Positions 21,451 to 32,558 of a DNA stretch of 64,000 nucleotides are shown piece after piece (within the stretch, counting starts at the first letter, position 1; every line of letters begins with the position of its first letter). Source of the DNA: Lacicoccus alkaliphilus DSM 16010. Lineage in GTDB: Bacteria; Bacillota; Bacilli; Staphylococcales; Salinicoccaceae. The position numbers and the translations under genes are program-made. The notes under the pieces are model-generated. The model ran no database searches. It was not told the origin of the DNA and saw only the letters and a program-made list of their open reading frames with translations. Where the stretch lies: assembly GCF_900142805.1 (NCBI RefSeq), contig NZ_FRCF01000004.1, positions 124,001 through 188,000 of the forward strand. The letters run 5' to 3'.

Positions 21451-21786
21451 ATGACACAGAATACCCAAGCCGGTTATGATTCGTCCCTCGTCCTCGTTTC
21501 TTACATTTTAGCGATATTCACACTGCTCATCGGCCCCCTCATCATATGGGCCCTGAAGAAAGATGATGATCCTGCAACTGCAGAAGCATTGAGGACCGTG
21601 GCAAACTTCGGGATTTCCTACACCATCTATGCCCTGATTGCATGGGCGACGACCGTCGTTTTGATCGGTTTCGTACTCGGGCCGATCGTGCAGGTCGCAA
21701 CAATCGTCTTCATCATCATCGGCATCATCAAAACTGCGAATGGTGAAGCGTACAAACCGCCGTTTACATTGGATATCATCAAGTGA
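21451..21786 (+). CDS. DUF4870-like small membrane protein
   Basis: 111 residues with three hydrophobic segments (about 12-34, 52-70 and 76-95) and short charged loops (LKKDDDP). This pattern and the final NGEAYKPPFTL agree with the DUF4870 family, whose function is unknown. GGGGAG precedes the ATG. Monocistronic, between metQ and the sulfurtransferase. The 160-bp gap before it shows an A/T-rich stretch near 21400-21430 but no clear promoter. Confidence 0.75.
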   Translation: MTQNTQAGYDSSLVLVSYILAIFTLLIGPLIIWALKKDDDPATAEALRTVANFGISYTIYALIAWATTVVLIGFVLGPIVQVATIVFIIIGIIKTANGEAYKPPFTLDIIK

Positions 21787-21796
21787 ATATGAAAAA

Positions 21797-21838
21797 CAAC
21801 AGCCGGATTTGAAACTTCATCGTCCGGCTGTTTTATTT
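21797..21838 (+). terminator. Terminator after the DUF4870-like gene
   Basis: ACAGCCGGA/TCCGGCTGT hairpin with a T-rich tail. Confidence 0.82.
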
Positions 21839-21909
21839 TCAAATGGATATTAAAATATGTTATGATTAAATCATAGTTAAGTAATATGATTTAAGGGAGA
21901 GTGCACTAA

Positions 21910-22812
21910 ATGGCAGTTAATCATTCAAAGTTCGTTTCGACGGAATGGCTTGAAGACCATCTTGAAGATGAGGATTTGAAGATCATAGATGCGACGACAT
22001 ATTTACAGTTACCGGAAGACGGCGGCTATTACAAAGTATGGAGCGGCAGGGAAGACTATGAGGAGGCGCATATACCCGGCGCGGTGTTCGCAGACTTGAA
22101 AAATGATTTTTCCGACCCGGATGTTTCGTATAACTTTGCGGTCATTCCTCATGATGAATTCGTGGAGAAGATTTCCGACCTCGGTATTTCTGATGGCTCC
22201 TTTGTCGTAATTTACGACCGAGGTGCGATGGTGGATGCTGATTTTGAAGCGGCCGACTGGGCATCACGTCTGGCATGGCAGTTGAAGTTTGAAGGTTTCG
22301 ACAATGTTGCGATACTGGACGGCGGCTATAATAAGTGGAAACGTGAAGGGCGTCCTGTCACCAGTGAGACGGTTGCTCCGGAAAAGGGCGAATTGAACAT
22401 CGAACGCCGTCCAGAACTTTATGCGGGCAAAGAGGAAGTTCTAAAAGCGATCGATGACGATGATGTCATCATCCTGGACAGCCTGGATCCTTCTAATTAT
22501 GCCGGGGAGTCTGACACTTATGCCCGCCCGGGCCGCATCAAAGGCGCAGTCAACGTCTTCTTCGGTGACCTGGCGGATCCCGAGACAGGGGAAGTCTACG
22601 ATGATGAGAAATTGAAAGAGAGATTTGAAGCGGTGGGCGCACTGGATGAGGATAAGAAGGTCATCACATACTGCGGCAGTGCCATTGCGGCAACTTGGAC
22701 GCAGTATCTGCTGAACAAACTCGGTCAGGATGATGTGGCTGTCTATGACGGTTCATTGTCCGAATGGGCGGCTGATGAGTCCCTGCCTATGGAGACGGGG
22801 GATCCAAAGTAG
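21910..22812 (+). CDS. Sulfurtransferase with two rhodanese domains
   Basis: 300 residues with an inactive N-terminal rhodanese domain (about 8-140) and a catalytic C-terminal one with the active-site loop TYCGSAIAATW, Cys near residue 258. Enzymes of this layout move sulfane sulfur from thiosulfate or 3-mercaptopyruvate to cyanide or thiols. It sits just upstream of the suf operon, which may be relevant to sulfur supply, but it has its own terminator. GGGAGA precedes ATG 21910. Confidence 0.88.
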   Translation: MAVNHSKFVSTEWLEDHLEDEDLKIIDATTYLQLPEDGGYYKVWSGREDYEEAHIPGAVFADLKNDFSDPDVSYNFAVIPHDEFVEKISDLGISDGSFVVIYDRGAMVDADFEAADWASRLAWQLKFEGFDNVAILDGGYNKWKREGRPVTSETVAPEKGELNIERRPELYAGKEEVLKAIDDDDVIILDSLDPSNYAGESDTYARPGRIKGAVNVFFGDLADPETGEVYDDEKLKERFEAVGALDEDKKVITYCGSAIAATWTQYLLNKLGQDDVAVYDGSLSEWAADESLPMETGDPK

Positions 22813-22841
22813 GATTACAACATTTGAATGTCAGAACACAA

Positions 22842-22878
22842 AAACCTGAATGATGCCGGAATCATTTGGGTTTCCTCA
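22842..22878 (+). terminator. Terminator after the sulfurtransferase gene
   Basis: AAACCTGAATGAT pairs with ATCATTTGGGTTT (internal mismatch pairs), weak T tail. Confidence 0.6.
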
Positions 22879-22938
22879 TTCTCAAGGCGTTTAAAGCGTT
22901 TTCCCCCGCGAATCATACTTTTGGACGAGGCACACCCC

Positions 22939-23036
22939 TTTAATATGTTTGGTTTTTAAGGTATAATATTACAGTGTGAATCATACCCCATTTCTTTGAC
23001 TATAAATTAGAATTATTATAAACTAGTGGGGTATGA
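22939..23036 (+). promoter_or_regulatory. sufC promoter region with 10-bp inverted repeat
   Basis: TATAAT at 22962-22967 lies 17 bp after TTTAAT, giving one possible promoter. Downstream, a perfect inverted repeat TCATACCCCA (22981-22990) and TGGGGTATGA (23027-23036) encloses a second possible promoter, TTGACT at 22996-23001 and TAAACT at 23019-23024. The repeat could be an operator or a leader stem; see the finding. Confidence 0.5.
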
Positions 23037-23067
23037 GAATAATATGATCTAAATGGAGGATAAGTAA

Positions 23068-23853
23068 ATGACTTCTGTACTGGAAATCAAAAACTTACAT
23101 GTCGAAATAGACGGTAAAGAAATATTAAAAGGTGTCGACCTGACACTCAAGCAAGGTGAAATTCATGCGGTCATGGGCCCGAACGGCACCGGTAAATCCA
23201 CATTGGCTCAGGCGATCATGGGACACCCGCGTTATGAAGTGACTCAGGGTGAAATCCTTCTTGACGGCGAAGATGTATTGGAGATGGAAGTGGATGAGCG
23301 TGCACAGGCCGGACTTTTCCTCGGTATGCAGTATCCATCTGAAATCACGGGCGTGACGACGTCCGACTTCCTGCGTTCCGCAATCAACTCGCACCGCGAG
23401 GAAGGCGACGAAATCAACCTGATGCAGTTCATCAAGAAATTGGATAAGAACATGGAGCACCTGGAAATCGACCAGGACATGGCTACACGTTACCTGAACG
23501 AAGGTTTCTCCGGCGGTGAGAAGAAGAGGAATGAAATCCTCCAGTTGATGATGCTCGAACCGAAATTCGGCATCCTCGATGAAATCGACTCCGGTCTTGA
23601 TATCGACGCACTTGCAGTTGTCTCAAAGGGCATCAATAAACTGCGCGGTGAAAAGTTCGGTTCACTGATCATCACTCACTACCAAAGACTTCTCAATTAC
23701 ATCGAGCCTGACTTTGTACATGTCATGATGAGGGGCAAGATCGTAAAATCCGGCGGCAAAGAACTTTCAGAGCGTCTTGAGACGGAAGGTTATGACTGGA
23801 TCAAAGAAGAATTGGGCATTGATGACGTAACTGTGGAATCTGACGTTAAATAA
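23068..23853 (+). CDS. sufC: Fe-S assembly ATPase SufC
   Basis: ABC-type ATPase of the SufBCD scaffold that builds Fe-S clusters. 261 residues with Walker A GPNGTGKST near 35-43, signature FSGGEKKRNEI near 150 and Walker B FGILDEIDSGLD near 172. GGAGG precedes the ATG. First gene of sufC-sufD-sufS-sufU-sufB, the standard Firmicutes order and the main Fe-S system there. Confidence 0.97.
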   Translation: MTSVLEIKNLHVEIDGKEILKGVDLTLKQGEIHAVMGPNGTGKSTLAQAIMGHPRYEVTQGEILLDGEDVLEMEVDERAQAGLFLGMQYPSEITGVTTSDFLRSAINSHREEGDEINLMQFIKKLDKNMEHLEIDQDMATRYLNEGFSGGEKKRNEILQLMMLEPKFGILDEIDSGLDIDALAVVSKGINKLRGEKFGSLIITHYQRLLNYIEPDFVHVMMRGKIVKSGGKELSERLETEGYDWIKEELGIDDVTVESDVK

Positions 23854-23868
23854 GACAGGAGGATCATA

Positions 23869-25185
23869 ATGGCTACTGTATCCAATGAATATATTATAAA
23901 TGCAGATGAAGTCATTCAGCGCGCAGGTGAACGCGGTGAATCCGACTTCCTTATCAATAAAAAGAAAGAAGCACTCGAAATCATTGAAAACCTCGAGATG
24001 CCGAAGCCTGACAAAACGAACATCAAAAGATGGGATTTCTTCACAATGGCTGAACCGGTTGTCGACAGCAGTGTCTACAACAGCCTTGATGAACTGCCTG
24101 AAACTGTCAAAGGGCTTCTCGATATCGAAAACACCAAAAATATATATGTACAGCACAATAATACACCTGCTTATCTTCAAGTGGATGAAAAGTTACAGGA
24201 TAAAGGTGTGGTCATAGAGAACATCGTCGAAGCGACCCACAACCACCCTGAACTTGTTGCAAAATACTTCATGACGGACGGTGTGAAAGTGGATGAGCAT
24301 AAACTGACGGCTTTCCACACGGCGATGCTGAACGGCGGGCTGTTCGTATATGTACCTGAAGATGTGAAGATTGAAGATCCTGTACAGATGGTCGTACTTC
24401 ACGATGATGAAAAGGCATCCCTCGTCAATCACGTCCTCGTCGTTGCCGACAAAGGGTCGGAAGTCACTTATGTGGAAAACTACCTGTCCAATGTTGAACA
24501 GACCAACGAACAGATCAACATCGTCTCGGAAGTCCTTGCACTGGACAATGCGAAAATCACTTACGGTGCGGTGGATGTGCTTGCTGAAGGCATGACGGGT
24601 TATATCAACAGACGCGGTGTCGCTGCAAATGATGCAAGAATCGACTGGGCACTCGGCCTGATGAGCGATTCGAACCTCATCAACGACAATACGACTTATC
24701 TGATGGGCGACCGTTCGAACTCGGATATGAAGACGGTCACGATCGGACGCGGTGAACAGAACCAGAACGTGACGACGCAGATCATCCATTACGGTAAAGA
24801 TTCCAATGGGCATATCCTGAAGCACGGCGTCATGAAAGACAGGGCGACGACGATCTTCAACGGTGTCGGCTATATCAAACACGGCGGCACACGCAGTGAT
24901 GCACAGCAGGAATCACGCATCCTGATGCTGAGCGAGCGCGCGCGGGGTGATGCGAACCCGATTCTCCTCATTGATGAAGATGACGTCACTGCCGGCCACG
25001 CAGCTTCAGTCGGCCGTGTCGACCCGCTCCAGCTGTTCTATCTGATGAGCCGCGGCATCTCCCGTAAAGAAGCAGAAAGGCTCGTGATCCACGGTTTCCT
25101 GGATCCTGTGGTGAGAGCACTGCCGATTGAATCGGTCAAGAAGCAGCTTAAGGAAATCATAGAGTTGAAAGTATTATCGAAATAA
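23869..25185 (+). CDS. sufD: Fe-S assembly protein SufD
   Basis: Partner of SufB in the SufBCD scaffold; beta-helix core. 438 residues with the family C-terminal segments KDRATTIFNGVGYIKHGG and YLMSRGISRKEAERLVIHGFL. It lacks the cluster-related SufB cysteines, as expected. Fifteen bp after sufC with an AGGAGG ribosome site. Confidence 0.95.
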   Translation: MATVSNEYIINADEVIQRAGERGESDFLINKKKEALEIIENLEMPKPDKTNIKRWDFFTMAEPVVDSSVYNSLDELPETVKGLLDIENTKNIYVQHNNTPAYLQVDEKLQDKGVVIENIVEATHNHPELVAKYFMTDGVKVDEHKLTAFHTAMLNGGLFVYVPEDVKIEDPVQMVVLHDDEKASLVNHVLVVADKGSEVTYVENYLSNVEQTNEQINIVSEVLALDNAKITYGAVDVLAEGMTGYINRRGVAANDARIDWALGLMSDSNLINDNTTYLMGDRSNSDMKTVTIGRGEQNQNVTTQIIHYGKDSNGHILKHGVMKDRATTIFNGVGYIKHGGTRSDAQQESRILMLSERARGDANPILLIDEDDVTAGHAASVGRVDPLQLFYLMSRGISRKEAERLVIHGFLDPVVRALPIESVKKQLKEIIELKVLSK

Positions 25186-25192
25186 GCGTTAA

Positions 25193-26858
<1,666 letters not shown>

Positions 26859-26879
26859 TATATAGAAGGAGTGATTGTC

Positions 26880-28277
26880 ATGGCTAAAAATGTACCTGAG
26901 ATCGAAGATTATAAATATGGTTTCCATGATGAAGATGTATCAATTTTCCGTTCGGACCGCGGTCTGACACCGGAAATCGTAAAAGAGATTTCAAAAATGA
27001 AAGAAGAACCGCAGTGGATGCTGGATTACCGTCTGAAGTCACTGCAGCACTTCTACGACAGACCAATGCCGATGTGGGGCGGGGATTTATCAGAGCTGAA
27101 CTTTGATGAAATCACCTACTACGTCAAACCGTCCGAGAGAAGTGAGCGTTCGTGGGATGAAGTGCCGGAAGAAATCAAATTGACATTTGATAAACTCGGC
27201 ATCCCGGAAGCGGAGCAGAAATACCTTGCAGGTGTCTCTGCGCAGTATGAATCAGAAGTGGTCTACCACAACATGGAAGAAGCGCTGGAAGAGAAAGGCG
27301 TAATCTTCAAAGATACGGATTCTGCGCTTCGTGAAAACGAAGAGCTGTTCAAGGAGTACTTTGGCACTGTAGTGCCGGCGACGGACAACAAATTTTCGGC
27401 ATTGAACTCAGCTGTATGGTCCGGCGGATCATTCATCTACTGCCCTCCGGGAGTGACGGTCGATTCGCCGCTGCAGGCTTACTTCCGCATCAACTCCGAG
27501 AACATGGGTCAGTTCGAGCGGACGCTGATCATCTGTGACGAAGGTTCAAGCGTCCATTATGTTGAAGGTTGTACAGCACCTGTCTATACGACGAACTCCC
27601 TGCACTCTGCAGTGGTTGAAATCGTGGTCAAGAAAGATGCTTACTGCCGTTACACGACGATCCAGAACTGGGCTAATAACGTCTATAACCTTGTGACCAA
27701 GCGTACTTTCGTTGATGAAAACGGAACGATGGAATGGGTTGACGGTAACTTAGGTTCCAAGATCACGATGAAATACCCTTCAATCTTCCTTAAAGGGGAA
27801 GGCGCACGTGGTATGACATTGTCAATCGCCCTGGCAGGTAAAGGACAGCTGCAGGATGCGGGTGCGAAGATGATCCACCTGGCACCTAACACATCTTCCA
27901 CCATCGTTTCCAAATCAATCGCCAAAGGCGGCGGTAAAGTTTCCTACCGCGGACAGGTCCACTTCGGCAGAAAAGCTGAGAATGCAAGATCGAATATCGA
28001 ATGTGATACGCTGATCATGGATAACGAATCCACTTCGGATACGATTCCTTATAATGAAATCCTGAATGATAACATTTCACTGGAACACGAAGCGAAAGTT
28101 TCGAAAGTGTCTGAAGAGCAGTTATTCTATCTGATGAGCCGTGGAATCGGTGAGATCGAAGCGACGGAAATGATCGTCATGGGCTTCATCGAGCCATTCA
28201 CAAAAGAACTTCCGATGGAATATGCGGTTGAGATGAACCGCCTGATCTCCTTTGAGATGGAAGGTTCAATCGGTTAA
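26880..28277 (+). CDS. sufB: Fe-S assembly scaffold SufB
   Basis: Core scaffold of the SufBCD complex on which clusters form. 465 residues with the conserved segments [22 protein letters not shown], the C-terminal [12 protein letters not shown] carrying a conserved Cys, and [20 protein letters not shown] 26880 has GAAGGAG nine bases upstream; an in-frame GTG at 26871 overlaps that site. Last gene of the operon before a strong shared terminator. Confidence 0.96.
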   Translation: MAKNVPEIEDYKYGFHDEDVSIFRSDRGLTPEIVKEISKMKEEPQWMLDYRLKSLQHFYDRPMPMWGGDLSELNFDEITYYVKPSERSERSWDEVPEEIKLTFDKLGIPEAEQKYLAGVSAQYESEVVYHNMEEALEEKGVIFKDTDSALRENEELFKEYFGTVVPATDNKFSALNSAVWSGGSFIYCPPGVTVDSPLQAYFRINSENMGQFERTLIICDEGSSVHYVEGCTAPVYTTNSLHSAVVEIVVKKDAYCRYTTIQNWANNVYNLVTKRTFVDENGTMEWVDGNLGSKITMKYPSIFLKGEGARGMTLSIALAGKGQLQDAGAKMIHLAPNTSSTIVSKSIAKGGGKVSYRGQVHFGRKAENARSNIECDTLIMDNESTSDTIPYNEILNDNISLEHEAKVSKVSEEQLFYLMSRGIGEIEATEMIVMGFIEPFTKELPMEYAVEMNRLISFEMEGSIG

Positions 28278-28290
28278 CAGATGCAATTTT

Positions 28291-28325
28291 AAAAGCCCCT
28301 TACCGGATCCGGTAAGGGGCTTTTC
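28291..28325. terminator. Bidirectional terminator between sufB and ctaB
   Basis: AAAAGCCCCTTACCGG pairs perfectly with CCGGTAAGGGGCTTTT between convergent genes. Confidence 0.9.
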
Positions 28326-29219
28326 CTATATGGTCACGATGATCATGATGACCAGGATGATGATCAAGTAAAGCAGGGAGTATTTGAGGTTGATCTGTGC
28401 CCATTTTCTGATTTCCGTGCTTTTAAGTCCGGTGAAGGCGAGAATGATCCAGCCGACCGTCAGTATGACCGTCACGATGAAAAATATTCCACCCATGGCC
28501 GGCAGCAGTATGAACGGCAGGGGCAGCAGTGCCATGACATAGATGATCATCTGACGTATGGTGATGTCAACACCTGAGACGACGGGCAGCATCGGGACGC
28601 CTGCCCGGGTATAATCACTGAGCCTCTTTATGGCAATGGCGAGTGTATGGGGCACCTGCCATATGAACAACAGATAGAACAGCATGATCGGAACGATGTG
28701 GCCTGCAGGTGCGATGGCGGCCCATCCGATCAACGGTGTGAAGGCTCCCGATATGCTGCCGATGATCGTGTTAATCGTATATTTCCGTTTGGACCAGAAA
28801 GTGTAGAGGACGACGTAGAAAAACCAGCCGAGGAAAGCATAAAGGGCAGCTTCCGGTGTTGTCAGGAGCATGATGGCGAGGCCCAGGACGGAAGTGACCA
28901 CTGCGGAACGGAAAACTGCCCGCAGTGTGAATGCCCCGGTGACCGTCGGGCGGTTCCGGGTCCTGTCCATCTTCTTATCGAGGTCCGCCTCATACCAATT
29001 GTTGAACATCAAAGCACCGGCGATGACGAGTGTGCTCCCGAGCATCGTCAGAAGAAAAGTGCCGATATGATTGTTGAAATGCTCCCCGCTGAAGTGAAGA
29101 GCGAGCCAGAAGGCGGTGAAGACGGGCAGCACATTGGCCACAAGCACTTTACCCTTCAGAAGGTATTTGATATTAGTGAGAAATCCGTGGCGTCCGGATG
29201 GTGATTGATCTTTATTCAA
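28326..29219 (-). CDS. ctaB: Protoheme IX farnesyltransferase (heme O synthase)
   Basis: Adds a farnesyl group to heme b to give heme O for terminal oxidases; UbiA-type polytopic membrane enzyme. The 297 residues have about eight hydrophobic segments and the prenyl-diphosphate motif NNWYEADLDKKMDRTRNRP near residues 67-85. The likely start is TTG 29219 with GAGAGGG upstream. TATAAT on the minus strand (29277-29272) may be its promoter. It stands apart from ctaA or oxidase genes. Confidence 0.93.
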   Translation of the reverse strand: MNKDQSPSGRHGFLTNIKYLLKGKVLVANVLPVFTAFWLALHFSGEHFNNHIGTFLLTMLGSTLVIAGALMFNNWYEADLDKKMDRTRNRPTVTGAFTLRAVFRSAVVTSVLGLAIMLLTTPEAALYAFLGWFFYVVLYTFWSKRKYTINTIIGSISGAFTPLIGWAAIAPAGHIVPIMLFYLLFIWQVPHTLAIAIKRLSDYTRAGVPMLPVVSGVDITIRQMIIYVMALLPLPFILLPAMGGIFFIVTVILTVGWIILAFTGLKSTEIRKWAQINLKYSLLYLIIILVIMIIVTI

Positions 29220-29403
29220 ATTTATTCCCTCTCAAGCATTGAATGATAATATTGGAAATCGTCCATATTACATTATATCAGTAACACCATGGATTTGGCA
29301 TCACCCTCGCCTTTGAAGCAGGCATGACCGTGGCAGGTTGTGTCGAAAATCTGTACAATTAATGAGTATTCACACCAATTAAAAAACTTTGAAGGAAGCT
29401 GAT

Positions 29404-30588
29404 TTGTTAATGGAGGATAGGAAACAGGAAAAGCTGTGGACGAAAGGTTTCATACTGACATCCGTCGTCAATATGATGCTGACATTGTCGCTGTATCTTC
29501 TGCTTGTCACGATGGCTGTGTATGCGATTGAAACATACGATGCTTCAGTCAGCATGGCCGGTTTCGTCTCCAGCGTATTCATCATCGGTACACTCTTTGG
29601 TCGTCTGTACGGCGGCAAAAATATAGCGCGGATCGGCAACAGGAAAATGCTGCTGTTCGGTTCGGCAGCTGTACTGGTTTCGACGGCGCTGTATTTTGTA
29701 CCGATGGGGATTTATCCGCTCATGGGTCTGCGCTTTCTGCACGGAGTGGCGCTCGGTCTGGCCGCCACTGCGACAGGGACGATCGTTGCCCAGATCATCC
29801 CGCGTTCAAGAAGCGGGGAGGGCATCGGTTATTTCAGCATGAGTGTGGTGATGGCGACAGCAGTCGGGCCTCTGATCGGCGTTGTGCTCCTGAACCAGTA
29901 TGGATTCACCAGTATCTTCATATTTTCACTGGTCATGGCGGTCATCAGTCTTCTGCTCAGCCTGAGGGTGAGGCCGCCGGAGGTGGAAGTGCCGGAAGTG
30001 TCCAGCTATAAACGTTTCAGCCTGTCGGATTATTTTGAAGCCCGGGCCCTGCCGATTTCCTCAGTGATGTTCGTTCTGGCATTTGCTTATTCAAGCATCC
30101 TTTCATTCGTGACAGGTTACTCAGGTGAGATCGACCTGGTCGAGGCCGGAAGTTTCTTCTTCCTTGTATACGGTATTTCGGTGCTTCTGTCGAGACCGGT
30201 GACCGGTCCATTGATGGACAGGAAAGGGGCCAATATCGTCGTTTATCCTGCACTCATCCTTTTTGCGGCCGGCATGCTGACGATCAGCCAGGCGGATGCC
30301 GGATGGATGCTGCTGCTTGCTGCCCTCCTGATCGGACTGGGGTATGGCAATTTCCAGTCGATTTCCCAGGCGCTTGCGATACAAGCGACGCCGAGGCACC
30401 GCATGGGCCTTGCCAATACGACCTACTTCATTGCATTGGATCTCGGCCTCGGCTTCGGTCCGCTCGTGCTCGGCTTCATCGTGCCGATGCTCGGTTACAG
30501 GGGCATGTATTTTTCACTCGTTTTCGTCATACTCCTCGGCATCGTGGTGTATCATTTTGCACACGGCATGAAAAGCAGGACAGTGTGA
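29404..30588 (+). CDS. MFS transporter
   Basis: Major facilitator protein of about 395 residues with roughly twelve hydrophobic segments in two halves; the loop FGRLYGGKNIARIGNRK between segments 2 and 3 matches the MFS signature, and the related motif RPVTGPLMDRKGANIV appears in the second half. Substrate is unknown; related staphylococcal proteins are annotated only as multidrug-type exporters. AAGGA favours TTG 29404, with ATG 29410 as alternative. Monocistronic, convergent with the peptidase gene. Confidence 0.85.
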   Translation: MLMEDRKQEKLWTKGFILTSVVNMMLTLSLYLLLVTMAVYAIETYDASVSMAGFVSSVFIIGTLFGRLYGGKNIARIGNRKMLLFGSAAVLVSTALYFVPMGIYPLMGLRFLHGVALGLAATATGTIVAQIIPRSRSGEGIGYFSMSVVMATAVGPLIGVVLLNQYGFTSIFIFSLVMAVISLLLSLRVRPPEVEVPEVSSYKRFSLSDYFEARALPISSVMFVLAFAYSSILSFVTGYSGEIDLVEAGSFFFLVYGISVLLSRPVTGPLMDRKGANIVVYPALILFAAGMLTISQADAGWMLLLAALLIGLGYGNFQSISQALAIQATPRHRMGLANTTYFIALDLGLGFGPLVLGFIVPMLGYRGMYFSLVFVILLGIVVYHFAHGMKSRTV

Positions 30589-30610
30589 GCGGCGGAGCAT
30601 GAGGAATTTA

Positions 30611-30642
30611 AAGAGGTCCGGACACACTGTCCAGACCTCTTC
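30611..30642. terminator. Bidirectional terminator between the MFS and peptidase genes
   Basis: AAGAGGTCCGGACA and TGTCCAGACCTCTT form a long imperfect palindrome between convergent genes. Confidence 0.82.
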
Positions 30643-30648
30643 CCTGAA

Positions 30649-31203
30649 TTAATATGCAAATTGGTAATAGCCCTGGTTGTACCAATACTGAAGGTCCGCA
30701 AGGCTCATGCCGTAGTCAAGCTGCAAGTGCGGGTAATCGGGGAATGACGCCCAATCGCCGCCCCATGTGAAGCCGACGCTTTTCGCTATATTACCGACGT
30801 CCACCCAGTCGGAAACGCCGTTGCCGTTGATGTCACGATCGAGTTCCCAGTGCGCGTTGCCGTAGTGATCCGTCAGCACGAAATCGATGGCAAGACCATA
30901 ATTGTGGTATGACTGGCCTCCGCGGGCATTCGTCACCACCGGCCCCTCAGTTATACGCCCCTGATTGTAGAGGGCATCCTGCTGCTCGAAGGAACGGTAA
31001 CCGTCGGTATATCTGATCAATATGCCCTGTTCGGCGGCAATCTGTCTGACGAGCTCTGCTTTTTGCACGACATCAGGATGCAATCCGTAATAAATACCTT
31101 GTGTTCCAGCGGCTTCGGCTTCCCCGTCGTATGTAAAAGACAGTGTGACAAGCAGTGCGAAACCGACTAAAATTTGTGAATACCTCTTGATTGAATGTTG
31201 CAA
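30649..31203 (-). CDS. Secreted M15-family peptidoglycan peptidase (CwlK-like)
   Basis: Zn-dependent L-alanyl-D-glutamate or D,D-peptidase acting on the cell wall. 184 residues: an N-terminal signal peptide (IKRYSQILVGFALLVTL, cleavage near AEAAG), then the M15 domain with TDGYRSFEQQDALYNQGR, SYHNYGLAIDF (zinc His and Asp) and GGDWASFPDYPHLQL (zinc His). The DRDINGNGVSDW loop is present in Bacillus CwlK too. TTG 31203 is chosen because AAAGGGGA precedes it; upstream starts lack a site. The short tail SLADLQYWYNQGYYQFAY is extra. Confidence 0.88.
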   Translation of the reverse strand: MQHSIKRYSQILVGFALLVTLSFTYDGEAEAAGTQGIYYGLHPDVVQKAELVRQIAAEQGILIRYTDGYRSFEQQDALYNQGRITEGPVVTNARGGQSYHNYGLAIDFVLTDHYGNAHWELDRDINGNGVSDWVDVGNIAKSVGFTWGGDWASFPDYPHLQLDYGMSLADLQYWYNQGYYQFAY

Positions 31204-31349
31204 AAAAATGTCCCCTTTCACAATTTCGTTACTTTTCCACCGTAACATAGTGATCATTGGAGACAAGGATATTTTACAGGATGAAATCCAATTGTAATTC
31301 CAGTGTAATGTTCGAGCCGGATATATGTAAATATATGTTACCTGCCTTA

Positions 31350-31358
31350 TGCTATAAT
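31350..31358 (+). promoter_or_regulatory. Extended -10 promoter before the PH-like gene
   Basis: TGC-TATAAT at 31350-31358 with no clear -35 box. Confidence 0.55.
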
Positions 31359-31394
31359 ACCAATTAAATAATCATTTATTGGAAGGGGTTCTTT

Positions 31395-31724
31395 ATGTCA
31401 GAAACCATTGTCAAAAAAGGCACCGCAAATTTATGGTATGGCATCCATTCCGTCAAAGGCAAATTATTTTTGACTGCGACACGCCTGATCCATGAACCGG
31501 GGATGATGCAGGTCAAGAAAACACGGACGGAAATCATGCTTGAAGATGTGGAGAAGGTCCGGCCGGTCAATAATATGTTCGGAAAAATCCCCATCCCGAA
31601 CGGCCTCAGGGTCACGACTGCACAGGGCGAAGAGTACCAATTCGTGGTCAATCGCCGGAAAGACTGGGCGAAGAAGGTCGAGGAAGCGATGGGCGCACTG
31701 TCCCGTGAGGCGGCGGGCAAATGA
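31395..31724 (+). CDS. GRAM/PH-like domain protein
   Basis: A 109-residue protein predicted to be one small beta-rich PH/GRAM-type fold: KKGTANLWYGIHSVKGKLFLTATRLI begins with the pattern seen in bacterial PH-like proteins (new strand pairs plus a TATRLI motif). No membrane segment or signal. Function unknown. GGAAGGGG precedes the ATG. It stands 60 bp before a thioredoxin-like gene and may be cotranscribed with it. Confidence 0.6.
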   Translation: MSETIVKKGTANLWYGIHSVKGKLFLTATRLIHEPGMMQVKKTRTEIMLEDVEKVRPVNNMFGKIPIPNGLRVTTAQGEEYQFVVNRRKDWAKKVEEAMGALSREAAGK

Positions 31725-31784
31725 CTGGGCATCGGACAGTGATATGATAAAATCGTAGGTGAAATGAGCAGAGGAGGAATGAAT

Positions 31785-32339
31785 GTGGATTTGAACGAGT
31801 GGTTTGAAAAGGGTATGACCTTTGATGAGTACGAAAAAGAACTGACTGATCATGAACGGAACTATAAAAAGATTGATGAGCACTTCACATTGCCGGCTGA
31901 TGAGGCATTTTTCAGGCAGGCCGCCGGGAGCAGCCTCCGGGCGATCATCATTGCAGAACCGTGGTGCGGACACTGCATGATGAACATGCCGATTTTCAGG
32001 AAACTGGCAGAAAAAAGTGGGATTGATACAAGAATCTCCTTGAGGGACACTCATCCAGAGCTGATGGACGCCTACGAAACGGACGGCAAACGGGTCATTC
32101 CGATCATCATACTGATCAACGAAGATGGGGTGGAAGTCGCGAAGTGGGGACCGCGTGCACCCGAGACGACTGAAATCCAAAATGAGATTTTAAGGGACAT
32201 GCCGGAAAAAGGTTCTGCCGAATACGAGGAGATGTTCAAAGTGAAAGTCCGGGAACTTTCAGAGACGTTTGCAGGCAATGAAGATCTGTGGCAATCCATC
32301 TATCAGGATATGAAAAAGACGATCAGGACGGCCATATAA
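31785..32339 (+). CDS. Thioredoxin-family protein (WCGHC)
   Basis: 184 residues; an N-terminal alpha-helical part (about 1-45) precedes a thioredoxin fold with EPWCGHC near residue 63 and the cis-Pro segment RVIPIIILI near 105, then a C-terminal helical extension of about 60 residues. Resembles a conserved staphylococcal family of unknown substrate. GTG 31785 is chosen, seven bases after GAGGAGG; ATG 31779 is too close to that site. Confidence 0.82.
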   Translation: MDLNEWFEKGMTFDEYEKELTDHERNYKKIDEHFTLPADEAFFRQAAGSSLRAIIIAEPWCGHCMMNMPIFRKLAEKSGIDTRISLRDTHPELMDAYETDGKRVIPIIILINEDGVEVAKWGPRAPETTEIQNEILRDMPEKGSAEYEEMFKVKVRELSETFAGNEDLWQSIYQDMKKTIRTAI

Positions 32340-32340
32340 G

Positions 32341-32523
32341 AAATCGGGGCTGGGACATCAGTCCTTAAAAAGTATTCATTGAATGGAAGAGACGAAAAAT
32401 CCGTACGTTTGACTCCCAGGGGAACAGCATCTGCGCAAGACTACAGGCTTGCGCGATGCCCCAGGTAAGCAAACGTACGGATTTATTTTTTTCATATAAA
32501 ATCCTGTCCCACTCCCCGATTTT
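32341..32523. repeat. Nested palindromic intergenic element (three concentric arms)
   Basis: Outer arms 32341-32357 and 32505-32522 (CGGGGCTGGGACA against TGTCCCACTCCCCG) enclose perfect 15-base arms at 32397-32411 and 32470-32484 (AAATCCGTACGTTTG and its complement). These enclose GCATCTGCGCAAG/CTTGCGCGATGC at 32427-32459. The GGGGCTGGGACA...TGTCCCA edge is a motif I associate with multicopy intergenic elements of staphylococci. It separates two convergent genes and could also terminate both. Confidence 0.7.
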
Positions 32524-32558
32524 ATGTTCCGGGGAAAAGCAGTGGTCCATCCGCCCTC

